64,000 nt of DNA. It comes from Acanthaster planci. Lineage: Eukaryota; Echinodermata; Asteroidea; Valvatida; Acanthasteridae. The stretch covers positions 843,851 to 907,850 of the forward strand of contig NW_019091396.1 in NCBI RefSeq assembly GCF_001949145.1, in the 5' to 3' direction. Of this stretch, positions 1 to 16,664 are shown piece after piece. The translations under genes were made by a program, and so were the position numbers. How positions within the stretch are numbered: position 1 is the first letter of the stretch; the number at the start of each line of letters is the position of its first letter. Below the pieces are notes generated by a model. The model did no database searches and was not told the origin of the DNA. It saw only the letters and a program-made list of their open reading frames with translations.

Positions 1-3000
1 AGTCATACACCCGCAGACAGAATTTCCCGGTTTTTAAAGCTGGGCACGCTCGGGTGTTTGCGAAAGAAATGGGTGCCCCTGTCACGTGGACCATATCATG
101 CTCAATTACTGTCGACAAACACGGAGAGAATCCGCCCCAGACTGCAAGAGGACGCGCGTGACCAAATGTAAAGAAATGTTTCCCGCCAGAGTCCTTCTTC
201 TCGTCGGGGCAGTTTGTCGAATGGTGCTAACAAGTGGTGCTCTGAAACGGCGATGACTGTGAATGCTACGTATGACCACGTCTCTCTTCGTGATTGTCAT
301 GGGAAGTAGGTGAATTGTGAAATTGTGGCGAAAACGGGTTAGCTATTGGCACTGAAGCCAAGATATTTTATGGCCAACAACCCCACAGGTGAGAACGGCC
401 AGAGCCGACCTAGCCGAAACATCGAGTTAACACTTACTGGTTTTTCTAAGAACCACACCTCTTCCAAAAGAGACTGATTCCATGGCGTACCCCCAAGCTA
501 GACCCGTAGACAGTGCCCGACGTATGATGAAGGAGTATACGTCGGGCCCTGTTTATGGGTCTACCCGCAAACCTATACGTCTCATGTAACTTCCACCATG
601 TAAAGTTTGAAATCTTAATTAACCCCACAGGTAATGGTGTCATCATTCAAACTGGAGACATTTACATCATCGTTTCAAAAGAAGATTTGAAGATAGAGAA
701 TCACAAAGGTCGGCAATCAGAAGAGAATCTGTAAATATCGTTCCACAATGCTTACTCTCTGCATCTGGTAAGGCGTCGCAAAGTGGAAGGGCAGACAATG
801 ACACAGCGCGTATATTGTGCACTATCGAGACGTGCGCGCACGTCCCTATTCACAAGTCCACCAAATATACTTGGAATTTAACGGGAATTTAGTAACTTTA
901 TCCGCTCCGAGCAGGAACAAAAGAGGGCGTGTTTTGAAATGAAATGACAGTTCTTTGGTACCACAGACATATAAACCCTTAGACGGACAGCTCCTACTCA
1001 AAACAACGGTGGGGTACTATTGCTGAGACGGCACCCGACTAAATAAAAAAGCATGGGTAAATTCACCCCTTGGTATAGGGAATTTACACACAGTTGAAGA
1101 ATTGCAGCCACAAAATTCTATGAAGCCATTCTTCGATTGTGAAAAAAAATCGTTTTTTACTTATCTGGCCCATGCATATTCGAAACAATGCGGTTGCAAC
1201 ATTTTAAAAGAAGAGACAGCAGTACCAAAGAGTAAAAAAGGAACATAATTTGAGAGTACATGTAAATAAATACATGCAATCTAAGTATGTCACCGACGAG
1301 CGATTTCCACTAAACGAAGTGTGCGCAACGAACTCATCAGACTGGAATTCGTGTGCACGTTGAACGCCGGTGAGGGCGGCTGGGGCGGACACGCTTGTTC
1401 GTGTACACGCGTATGCATCAAAGAGGGCGCTGTGAACTGTGTCCTGGCAAATACCGTTTCTAAATCTTCCAGTTACCGGTACATGTATTCTGAACAGTCC
1501 TCAAACTACAGGTTGAGTACATGTTCACTCCATTATCCTTAAGCTAATACCTATACCTTAATCGTGTTAATATTTCTATTCACAGTAAATCGGACCATTA
1601 ATTAGACATGTGCGTATATATGTAACTTTCTTGAATAGCGTTTTTTATATCAGTAAAATTATATTTAAGTGTTTTATGTACGTTTTTAAGCCAATCAGTC
1701 TGGAGAGCCCTCGACAGGAATCTTTTCTTCTGGGCAAATCTACCGGGGGCTGGTTGTGTTTTGTCCTTTGTTCCATCATGTACATTTATGTTTTACTGTC
1801 TGTTTTTGTTTACCTGTGTTTTCCGAGAAATGAAATAAATAAACAAAATAAATAAATGATGCCAGGAACATTTTGATTAATGGCGAGCCTGCAAGCCTTT
1901 TTATTGCTTTTGAATTTGGCACGGTCAGATGGCCGCCCAGTGGCTTCAATGACCTCTGCTGGCTGCTTTTAAAGAGATCACCAGTGCAAGAAATAATGCA
2001 TGTGACCGCCAAATGTTTTCCAAGATGGACGTCTTTACGACGACGACGTGGCATGCAGAAGAAAACTGAATGAACAAACCAACCACCGTTCCTACGCGCG
2101 CGGCCCACAGTCCCCCGGAAAAGTGACACATGGTTAACAAACGGACGAGGTTGCCGAGAAGCTCTTTATCTCTCGAATTGGTCTGATTCGATTGGTCGGT
2201 TGGATGCGCTGGTTGATAAGTCCATTGACCAGTCGTTTTGTTATCGCTTGGTTTAATTGATGCTTGATCGGAAGCTTCTGGCCTAGAGGCGTGGGATATT
2301 ATTCATTGCTTTAAATCATTAATTTCACTCGAAAAATAGACCAATCTCAATTTGCCAATCTTCAGTTTGTATGGGCAGCAAAAGTTTCTAGAAATGATCG
2401 ATTTTACCTCAAATTCGTTCAAAATATACATTTGTCTCTCCAATTTCAAAGAGGGTTATTATTTTCAACTAATATAGTTAGTAGCCCGTGTAGTGTTTTG
2501 ATAGCTGCGTGGAATTTTTGACACTTTTTCTTTTTTTTTTAACTTATGGCCAGGCATAGTTATAGCAGCAACTTGTAGGAAAACCACAACTGTGGCGTAT
2601 AAGAGCAGTCCCTATTGAGATTTCAAGCCTGTCTTAAATAACAGGAAATTGATTTTTAAAAAAACTTTCTATTAATAACCAATGGCAGTTCCAAGAAACA
2701 GGAGTTACATCTTCTTCAGTTAAAACCAGATTCTTTCCAGTCCAATGTGACGCCTTTGCTTATCGCCCACGTAGGGCTAGAGGCTGGGAAAGGGCTGATG
2801 GCTTTGCACCATGATTGGCTACATTTTCCACGACTTGTGACCGCGAGGTTATCACTTCCTGTTAGCTAAGCGTTATTTAATTTTTTTGATTCGCCGATGG
2901 CAATGCTTTCCCATCGGCAAATTTTCGAATATATGATAAAACACGTCCTTGATACAGTCACAGTGTGGTAATTTATCTTCTCACTAAGTATCTCTGATCA

Positions 3001-5101
3001 CGTGTCTTTGGGCAATATATTTCACATCATTAATCAATTTTGGATGAACGAATAAAGTATAGTGAGAATAGTTTCGGCAATGAGGAAGAAAAAGAAAATT
3101 AAATATCGAATTGATAACTGCCGTTGTGTAACGCATTGAACGAACTCGTGCGCCTGGCAGAAATTCACCCACAATGCTCTGTGCGTCGTTAGCTGTGACC
3201 CCCTGTGACGTATTTCCTTCAACAAAATCTATGCAAAGTCATCAGCCCTTCTCAGTGTGAAGGGTGCACTGAAGTGAATGTTCCCAAGTCTTCTCAGCAG
3301 CCATTTTTCAAATGACATCCCTCACCTTTCTGTGGCTCGTCTGACAAATTTTGTCAAATTTTTGTCTGCTTTGCCCCCAGATGGGTGCCCCTGAATCTGC
3401 AGAGATGATTCTGGGCCATACTGACACAATCCCACAATTTCTTGGTCCACACAGACCCCTAGCTCTTTGCGAAAGAATCTGCAGAGGTACTTTTTAAGCG
3501 CCACGGCCTGGCGGAGAATTTTCCTTGAATTGGGACACTGCGCAACTATTCTAGCAGCGGAGGCTCTTTTGGTATAGGAACTGCACTTCGCTGGTTCGTA
3601 AAGGATATGAATTGTGTATGTTGCAGTTGCGTAGCTGTTGACAAAAACGAACACTCCCGACCAACATAGGGCGTTTGAAACTAGTCTGGTTCTCTGATCA
3701 AAGATTCCCTGACGAGGCTTGCTAAAATATTTGGCCAGGTATCACCAGCGGATATAAACAGATCATGACGCAACATCAGGGATCACATAGGAAGCCCTGG
3801 GTGGATCCTATGTTTAGAGGAACATGCAAGCTGTTAATGTTGGCGAAAACATGCAAGAAACTCCACGAAGGGAGCAACATGTGAGCAACAAACAAAAAGA
3901 AATATCTCATTGTGCGTACAGACACGGCCGGAAATTCCCGAACATCAATGATGCTATTCGAAAGTGGACGGGAAAAGTTGAGAATATTTCGGCTATTTTT
4001 GAAAACTGGAAGAATTCCTCTGGTTTGGTCAAGTGGACAGTGGGTGATACCGGACTTTTGATTCGACGAGAATAGTGGAAATCATTCTGGTATCCAAACT
4101 AGTTTTCAACCAATGAGGGAGTGCTTCTGCTCAAGGCAGATTTTTAATACGAAATGATACTCGTAAAAATTCAAATTTGAAACAAATCATATAGGGAAAC
4201 TGACTTATGAATGATTATAAAGATGAACAAAGAAATTGAAAAAAATAAAACCCTTCAACTCCCCGTTGCGTCCATTTTTTTGACAGCTGAAAAGCTGCAA
4301 TCGCCCATTGTAGGCACGAAATCCTTATCCGGCACGTCGTTCTGCGGGGCTATGTTCACAAATTATTGTCCGGCCGGGTCAAGTACAAGTTTCAACGGGG
4401 CTATCAAATGGAGTCTGACCCACTTACTTTTGGAATCAGTTTCCTGAACAAGTTACGATTGATTTAGCTGTCTCCTTGATACTGTTTCATCCTACAAACA
4501 TGGGCGTGATAATGCTTAAGAGTGAACATCGTCTGTAGCTTTCATCAGATTTTGCCCCATCAGACCTTGCCCCATAGCACTGTAAATTCATCGACCCCCC
4601 AGCCCAAAAATCGGTTTGGAACGCCAGGTGTGGCGCATACACGGTGACAAACAGGACGGTTTTAAAATCTCGGTGCAAGTCTCAAATTACGGCATTTTGT
4701 CCAATCATCCACGCCAAAATGCGAGGGAAACCAATGAATTAACGGGGGACATGGGCGAGCTATCCCCGGGGGAGAATTCGGGAAATTAGAAGAAAGCTGT
4801 TTCCTGAGGTGCCACCGCTTGACCAGTCGGAAATTGAACAGGTTTCAGGTGTTGTTTTCAGAAAGATGTCTACAATTTGTTGCTTTATAAATAATACTAG
4901 TGAGACGGATACACATCCATTTAGGATATCTCTACACGTTGCAATATGCATCGATTCGACGCAGGTGGGTTGAACGGGAGGTCGGTGGAACGCACCAGGG
5001 AAATCTAAGCCAAAGTCCGGGCCCGTCTCGCTGAGAAATTTCGAATGAAAACAAAATCGACGTTTTACGGAAGCCCTTGAGTGCCATCATGTGAATTATT
5101 T
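1..5101. other. Intergenic DNA, no gene recognised
   Basis: I read both strands and found no open frame with recognisable domain content and no chain of exon-like segments with compatible splice sites. The longest frame is a minus-strand frame of about 110 codons at 3322-3654. It matches nothing I know and has no flanking exon signals. The stretch is otherwise unremarkable AT-leaning DNA. Confidence 0.5.
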
Positions 5102-5578
5102 CTTCGAAGTTCGTTTTTAGGAGATATTCTTTTTCCGATGTCATTTGTACAAGATATATTTTGTCAAAGTTCGTTTGTTCGAGACATATATACATTCTCC
5201 AGTTCCTTCTTATGAGATCTATGTTTAGAAACGTTTCTATTTATGGAAAAAATCTTTTGAGATATATTTTTTGATAAAGTTTGTTTTTTATGAGCTGTAT
5301 ATTTTTCCAAGTTATTTGCACGAGATATACATTGTCAGGTTTAGATTTATTTCTCACCGAAACAAACTTGAAAAATGTAACTCATTAAAACGAATTGTAA
5401 AATATTCTACTTAAACGAACTTGGGAAAATATATCCCGTAGAAACGATTGTTTCAAAAAAATGTTTGTATTTATAGATCTCACAGGAACGAAATGGAGAA
5501 TATATGCCTGGAACAAACGAACTTGTGAAAATATATCTGGTAAAAAAGAACAGGGGAAAATATACTTCATTTTTTAAA
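5102..5578. repeat. Inverted array of ~31-bp repeats (palindromic minisatellite)
   Basis: The left half (about 5102-5345) repeats a unit of the type AAGTTCGTTT-(4-6 nt)-GAGATATATTTT. The right half (about 5360-5578) carries the same unit in reverse complement, of the type AAAATATATCYCGTA-AAACGAACTT. Units are degenerate and roughly 31 bp apart, with about seven in each arm. The whole can fold back on itself around position 5350. No coding content is visible. It may be a foldback transposon whose arms are made of tandem repeats. Confidence 0.7.
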
Positions 5579-9436
<3,858 letters not shown>

Positions 9437-9829
9437 CAGTGGCGTAAATCTGTGTCGGAAATTGGAGGGGGGGTATAACTTACCCGGCCATGGAAATTTG
9501 AAAAGCGGGGGGGGGCACCATATACACTATATAGGGAGCGATGTTCGTGGTAAATATATACATTTGTAATGTGTATCAACTTCATGCTGAATCTGACATC
9601 AGAATGGCATAGGCCTATCTATGGGTTTTTTAAAAATTGCTTTCCCTCTTTAATGATATTGCAATTTTAGTCGTTGGAAAATCCTGAAAATTTTTCACAA
9701 TCCGCTTTAAACTTTTTGCTCATCACAAAGTGAGTGTGTGTGTGTGTGTGGAGGGGGAATGAATCAATAGCTCACCCCCCTTCAAAAAGTGGGGGGTATG
9801 TATCCCATCCCCCCGGATTTATGCCCATG
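9437..9829. mobile_element. MITE-like element with CAGTGGCGTAAATC ends
   Basis: The left end CAGTGGCGTAAATC (9437 on) is matched in reverse complement by the right end GATTTATGCCCATG (9816-9829), with G-rich subterminal tracts on the left and C-rich ones on the right. A (GT)n tract at 9731-9750 lies inside. There is no coding capacity. The CAGTGGCG-type terminus is shared with the element at 34940-35521 and suggests a hAT-like non-autonomous transposon. I could not see a clean 8-bp target duplication. Confidence 0.6.
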
Positions 9830-12800
9830 GAAGATTACAATTAACAGAGTTTTTGAGAGCAGAATCGACCGGAAAAATAATACAGACCTACCATTCACCC
9901 TGGTAGAGATGACTGGTGGAATAGCGCTTCGGTCAGCGGGGATTTAGACTATATGGTTTATATTAGCCAAGCACATGTAAACCGTACTCTGTGTGCCAAA
10001 TATTTGGTGAAGAACCCCTATTATGTTCAAGAAAGATTTGAATCAGTCCCTTGGGATAAAAGAGAGTGCTTGGTGTAGACAGGTGCCTCAAGGTCTAGAG
10101 CAAATTTACTCTTCCTCGAGAGATAACGAGAATGACCGAAAAACAAAATATCACGAATTGCCAAGAAATCGAGTAGTCGGTGCTTTTCAAGCAGACACGT
10201 TATCACCTGCAATCAAGCGTGAAGTCACTACTCGCCACTTGAAGTAAAAATATTAAGCAATTTGGATCATTTTATGGGATTTCAAATTTAGGGAGATTGA
10301 GCTGGGAGCGTTTTGAATGTGGAAAATGTAACAATGTGGGCTAGTCTGAATTCTATCCGTCCTCAAAGTCAGCTTCAAGCAAGGGGGTGTGTGTTTCATG
10401 CCTAGTACATGACGATTTTATGCGATCTTGCGTATGGAATCCAATCGAAAGCGTTGGTTAGAAATAATAATTATTGGTCGACAGCACTATTGCATTCAGG
10501 ACCTTTTACGCAACCCAGTTGCCGAAACATCCACCGAAACACACCCATCCCGAAAGGTCAACTTTTAATGATTTGAAGTTCTCATTTCGGTAGAATATTG
10601 TTTAACGATTTCCAGAATCACAGCTACGAAGAATTTAGAAGGGAGAAAAAAAAAGAAAGTGTTGAAGAAGGAATAGAGAGATGTATTTTGTTGACGAGTG
10701 ATGCAAATAAGTCATTGTACTGATTGCCTGTAGGCCCATACCTGGTCACATGAATTAATGTGCCATTCGTACGCTCATGATCTCGATATCTTATGGCTGC
10801 AAACCGACCACCAAATGTTTCATCCTTACGCGAATCATCGCCTAGGAAGGTTTTGGTTCTGTTCGTAAAGTTTTTGCATCTTCGTTTAAAAAAATTAAAA
10901 TACCACATGTGGGGGGGGGATAAGTTGCCCCTCCCCGGCTGGACACACCACCAGGCTGAACTGGACAGAATGTAATAATGGTACTGCTCTTGGAAATGTA
11001 TTATAAGCCTAGCGAGACTGGGGCCGAAATCACAGGTCGGTTGCCGCTAAAATCGAAAACACGATGCAATTTTGATAATTACACCTTTCAAACCGATGTG
11101 CAGGTAATTTTCGCAGTATGGGAAGAAGCAACAACGTTGCTATAGCAGCGACGGCAATTTATGGAAATCGGAAGTTGTTGCATTTTGGCAGTTTCCGATT
11201 TGAAGAAAACCTTCAGTATACTACAAAATGACCTTAATTTGTTAAAATGTTTTTAACCAGAAGTTTTTTTGGGTAAGCGGACGGCATTCAGATGAAACTG
11301 AGAATTTTTTGGGGGGGAGGAGGCAGCTTAGGCCGAAGATATTTTTTATGTATCATTTTTACGGAAAAGCGGAAACGATGATGTAACATTACACGGCATA
11401 CATTGTTTACTATGGAATTGGTGCACTTAATCCTTATACACCTTTATTTTATTTTAATTATTTTCCTCATTTTTTAAAACCTTTCTTTGTCTCAGAGCAG
11501 GGAGGAGGTTCGACCCCTAACTTCCCTGGACATGCGCCTGAAATAAGAGTACCACCATCTGTGGACCAGTTTCACATCCAACGAGAGACGTGTTACTCAT
11601 GTTATCAAAGAAATTGAAAGATCAACAATTTATAAACAACACCTTCGTCTGGGGAGAATTTTCCTACGAATGAAGGAAAAATACACAACATTGTGTTACA
11701 AATAAGCCCACCTTTAGGACTCAAAACATGGACACGCCACTGCTGCCGACACCATCGAGCCTTATTTCTCCACGCCGTGACACAAAGCACGCAGTAATGA
11801 GGTAAACACGGTAGAAATTTCAGTCGTACATCATTGGCGTTGCTTTGTCAAAAACGTCCTGTTGTATATCGCCGATCATCCACGATGCCATTACCAACAA
11901 GTCAATGGGCAAAGAGGACAGCATTGTCCGCGGACGGCCCAGGGGATAGATAATGCAACGAAATACACATTAAGTTGGCATTAGCACTGGATTATTACTA
12001 TTTTTTTTACCACCACGGTCTGTGGCTTCCTGACTCGGTTTTTAGCTTTGACAGCCGGGTTTTCGGCAATTTGTTTTTTTCTGCATGAAGATCATAGATT
12101 ATTCAATTGAAGTCGTTTGATGAGAAGTGGAAATGTACAGAAAATTACTTTCCCTGCGTGGCCATGGCACAGTACACTCCGTCGATTTATGCAGACTCCC
12201 TAGCATTTTTGCGATGAGTGATCATCTATCTCTCCCATCGAACAAGTGATGAGAGGGACAAGTGCGGTTGATTTTGTTCATATATATATATTTGGGGGGG
12301 TGCACTGCGCTATAGTGATACAAGAAGAGGGGCATCACTGCAGCATCATTTCGAATTGTCTGGATATGGGCTACGGAGCTCTGGAGGTGCCGTTGGATTC
12401 ATTTTTATCTCCGGACGAAATTTTAAAGACAAGATGTCGGCGTTCTGAGTTCATTTATCATGAGGCAATGACATCTCGAAAGTAGAGTGGCATTATGATA
12501 TTATCATGAGATGACGACCTCCACAAAGTGGGATTGAAACATTTAAACATGCTGTAGAGATAGGATATCCTCTCATTGATACTTCCTCTTCAAAGCTAGT
12601 TGATAACAGTTTCCCCCCAGTTTTAATCACTCTGACAAGGTTTGGAATCGTATTCCCAATTCACTTCCCATGGTAAAGGTGCAAGGTGTCAGCAGCCCAC
12701 CTTTGGTCAACAGATGCACAGCCGTCGGAAGAACTGGAAAAAAGCAAAAATATTTTTTTTTAGAAAACATTCCTAAAAAGATCGCACAGCTTTGTGCAAG

Positions 12801-14929
12801 TTTATTTTGGAGTCCAAATTTCTCCAGACTCCCAGCAGCTCTCTAATCTCAACGTACATTCAAGGGTGTGTGTTATAATTGACAGGCAACAAAGTCCGCC
12901 AACATTTTGGTGTCAGTGTCTCCGATGGACAGTTATCATGACGACTAGACGTTCACGCTCTGTTCCTATGTATGAGCGTGTAAGGGCCATCGGTAACATT
13001 ACAGCGTAGCCGGGGCATTGTGCGAAGCGGCAGATTGAAAAGAGACGGAGATGTCAAAACAAGATTGCGAGGTTGATAGAAACAAAATCCGGAAAATACG
13101 TTAATTTTAAACTTTGTACGAACCCAGTTAAAGATATATTCTCTTCATGTAATGTATTTTAATACCTTGGCACTACCGACAGGAAGGCTTTTTTTTAAAC
13201 ACCCGTGGGCGACGTCATGTATGCTTGACTTCCTTTGTCCTCATTTAAAAAAAATCAAATGTCAAAGGTACTTACGTCAGTTTCACGCCCTCACACCCTG
13301 CTGCAGTCCTTGTACGCAAATACAGTGCATCATGTTTTGCACTGATGTAACGCAGATAAGTGTGTGTTGGAACAGAAAAATAGATGGCTAAAAACTTCTG
13401 GAGGCTTGCTAGAGTCACTTTGTCTCGGAGTTTGTTTTTGAGTTCAATCTTGCAGGGATTCTGATGTTGACAACTGATATTAAATCACCTTCTTGCAGAA
13501 ATCGAAGCCTTGAGTTGGAAACGATTTTACACAAAGCTGCGAGGATATTGTTGAATGCAAAGTAATGAAGAGAAGCTGACAAATTGTGCTAATGTAAAGA
13601 GATATTGCCTGCAAATTATTTCCGGAAAAATCTTACTGAAATGTTATTTTCTCGTGAAAATTAAGCTTTCAGTAAGCCATAAATTGACTTTCGAAAATAA
13701 TTGAGCTTAAATTACATTCAAAACTGCTAGGGACCAAAACGCTTCTCAACAACCCTCGGACACTATAGGGAAACAAGATTCACGGTGAGAAATGAAAGTA
13801 CAATGTATAACGTTCATTTTGAAATTGTCAATCCAATTCACTTTCCCTAATGGTATAAGTAAGTCCTTTTTGCATTCCGACAGTGTCACAGGTTGAAAAA
13901 TTGAATGTGAGACCAGTTTTGGCATTCCTCGAAGACTGCTCAACCATTTTTCTGCAAAAAACCACCCATTTAAAGCCTTTTTTGTTGTTGTCTGACAAGT
14001 CAATTTGAAAGATCTGTTACGTTCTCGGCCCCATAACTTCAATTAAACAAGTTTCCGATATTAACGGTCGCGTACTCGGTTATACCTGGTTCTGTTCCCT
14101 ATACTCCTATGTAAAACTCGCAAATTTCCATTGCTCCCAATGCGATTTCTGAGATCATCTTTGTGTGTGTATGCATGGGAGATAGGCTAGATGTAAGCCA
14201 CTCAGCGTCATCCCACACGACCACTGACCAGAACAGAAAAAGATACATATAATAAGAATGACAAAACAAGCGGCGATCAGTCGGCGATCAGTCGCACTTA
14301 CAAGCCACTCGCAGCTAAATGAACAACCGTGTCATCAAGAAAAGCGCGGGAAATCTGGTCCGACAGGTAGAAGGCCAGTCCACGCGGCTCGACGCTAGCT
14401 GTCCGTTTTGGCGGGAAATGCCGGCCGACTCACCTTAATGAGTCCATTATACAAAAGGGGAGTTCGTGCATCGCTGCACTAATGAAGGAATGCATGTTTT
14501 CTTTCGGGGAGATGGGGCCTTGAATTATGGCTATTGAGTTCATTAACCTGTGGGCGAATGTCCCCCGGAGAATGGAAAGAAATATATTGGGACATTTCAA
14601 ACTATCCTATTGCTGACAGGTATGTCCTATTCTTCCATGCAAATAAATATTTCGATGCTGTTCCATCCACAGTAATCTCATGACAAGAATACCGCAGAGA
14701 TCTCCATACATGCACAAGTTTTGAATCTGTTAAAACGACCATTTGAGGCCATATCCTTTGATTTTCTTCAAATGGATTTACGGGCAAACACGTCGTTGAC
14801 TCATGCAGATAAGTGAAGCTGCGATGTATTTTTCATAGACAAAATTTTTCTGCAACTTTGTACTCTTTTACAGTGTATGAAAACTCTGTTACATTCCTAT
14901 TTGGTTGAACGCATTGAAAAGTGTATATT
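9830..14929. other. Intergenic DNA, no supported gene
   Basis: No gene is recognised. The frame at 12246-12485 has a fairly protein-like C-terminal half but no partner exons and is discussed as an observation. A minus-strand frame of 98 codons at 13746-14042 has no recognisable domain. A short tandem duplication (GGCGATCAGTC twice) sits near 14272-14293. Confidence 0.4.
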
Positions 14930-15270
14930 TTTTCAAACACTTAAAATTATTCATGCTATCCTGGACAGCTGAGGGCGATGTTGCTGTGATGTCATCTAGT
15001 GCATAGTTTATGTAGCGAACCCAGAATTTACTTAATGACAACATTTCTGAGAAAAGGATTGATACCTGCTTACTGCTATGTACATAAACAACCATGAATC
15101 AGTAATTCAACAAAGAGAAAATTTAGTCCAGAAAAATCTACAAAAATGCAGGACTTTTGTGTACAATTCAAGGCTTTCTTCCTGGGATGACATCACAGTT
15201 TTGCTCATGAATATGGAAATACTGGTGAGCAGAAAACAACCAAAGGCAGTAAAATACCCTTTGAAATAGT
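14930..15270 (+). repeat. Dispersed repeat, copy 1
   Basis: This segment shares blocks with 43400-43735 in the same order and orientation. Shared features include ACTTAAAATT/ATTTAAAATT, GGACAGCTGAGGGCG versus GGACAGCGGAGGGCG, TTGCTGTGATGTCA, a CTGAGAA block, GATGACATCACAG versus CATGACATCATAG, CTCATGAATA and a terminal TTTGAAATAG/TTTAAAATAG. The copies have diverged by substitutions and indels. No open frame is kept. It is an old interspersed element of unknown class. Confidence 0.65.
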
Positions 15271-16401
15271 GACACAACAGTTTAAAATGAGGTTAACTGA
15301 GACACCAAGGTGCATTTTGAACGTCTGTTTTAAAAGAAATTGATTGCAGCTACCCTTTATAAGGCACGCGCAGTCAGAAAACCGCATCAGGTGGCAAAAT
15401 AATTCAATGAGGAGACAAGGAGATCAATTCTCGAGAGGTCAGGTGTGTTGTACTCCGGTATTATTTGTGAAAGACGCATGTTGGCCCTAATAGACAGGTG
15501 CTTGTTCTGCCAAGAAGGGGCAGGATTTATTTGAAATCTTTGTGACGTAGGAAGATGCTGGTTACATTCGTTGGACACTGGATATATTACCATACGTTAA
15601 ACTGTCCGTTGGTTTGATACACAGTTCACTATGTAACAGTTGGCGCCAAAGAAATAAGAACACAAACAGATCGAATGATTTCTATGCATCACCATGCTTG
15701 TTTTTCACACAGTAAATAAGGAAAATGGGGTCACACATCGGTATGTGGCCCTATTCTTGAAACAAGGATCACAAATGCATGTTTATCAATTGAATTAAAA
15801 TTTCTAATTTTGGACTTCACCTTCTTGGACATAAACGTATGCAAGGCAAGGGGGCGAGGTCATTTTGGTATTGAATATACTTGTATCAGAGGAAAACTCA
15901 CTTGTTGATACATTAATTTGATACATTGTCAACAATGGCGTCAAATATCAAGCTGAGGTGATGTTGGTGATTATATTCTGTTTTTGGCCGAGATTCGCCT
16001 TGCCAGGTTCTTGAAGTGAGCCATGTTCAGATACAATGGGGATTTTTTTAAATCTGAAAGTTGAATTTAGTGGTACGGGACAGCAGTCAAGGCCTCGGGG
16101 CGTGGATGAGAATTGCCAAGTTGTATACAATCGCACGGATAACATTTCCTACGGGGATGGACCTTGAGTAAGAGAAAAGACTCTAATTGAGTTAGCTTTA
16201 CTAGAGATGGGTCAAAAACTAGAGTAACGTAAGTTGACACCAGGCAGTGACGGTTTAATAGTATCTCCAAAAATGCTCCTTCAGACTTGTTTTATCTGCC
16301 TTTTAATTTGCCAGTTTTAGGTTGATAACAAACGTCGATAATACGGTCTCTTTTCTGCTTGTCATATGAGACGGGACTCAAGTAAGAATATGTAAATACC
16401 T
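15271..16401. other. Intergenic DNA, nothing recognised
   Basis: Both strands were read. Only short frames occur, with no recognisable motifs, RNA genes or repeats. Confidence 0.4.
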
Positions 16402-16664
16402 GAGGCACGGATCCAAAGGGGGATTCAGGGGTAAACCCCTCAACCCCTGCTGCGCATTGCCATTTTTGCAGGTCGACGTCTAAAGGTTGGAAGACCCCCC
16501 CACCCAAAAAAACCCCGCAAAAACCATGTGGGGGTCTTTTGTGTGTACGATGAAGGCCAAAACAAAGGGATTAATTAAAATGGATTTACCAACGGCGACA
16601 ATTACTTACCCCTGAACGAACAGAAATTACCGGAACCCCCCACCAAAAATCTTGGCTGTGCCCC
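16402..16664. mobile_element. Short TIR element (MITE)
   Basis: The left end GAGGCACGGATCCAAAG is matched by the reverse complement of the right end (GGGGCACAGCCAAGATTTT), with G/C homopolymer tracts next to both ends. About 260 bp, no coding capacity. The class is unknown; a target-site duplication is not clear. Confidence 0.5.
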
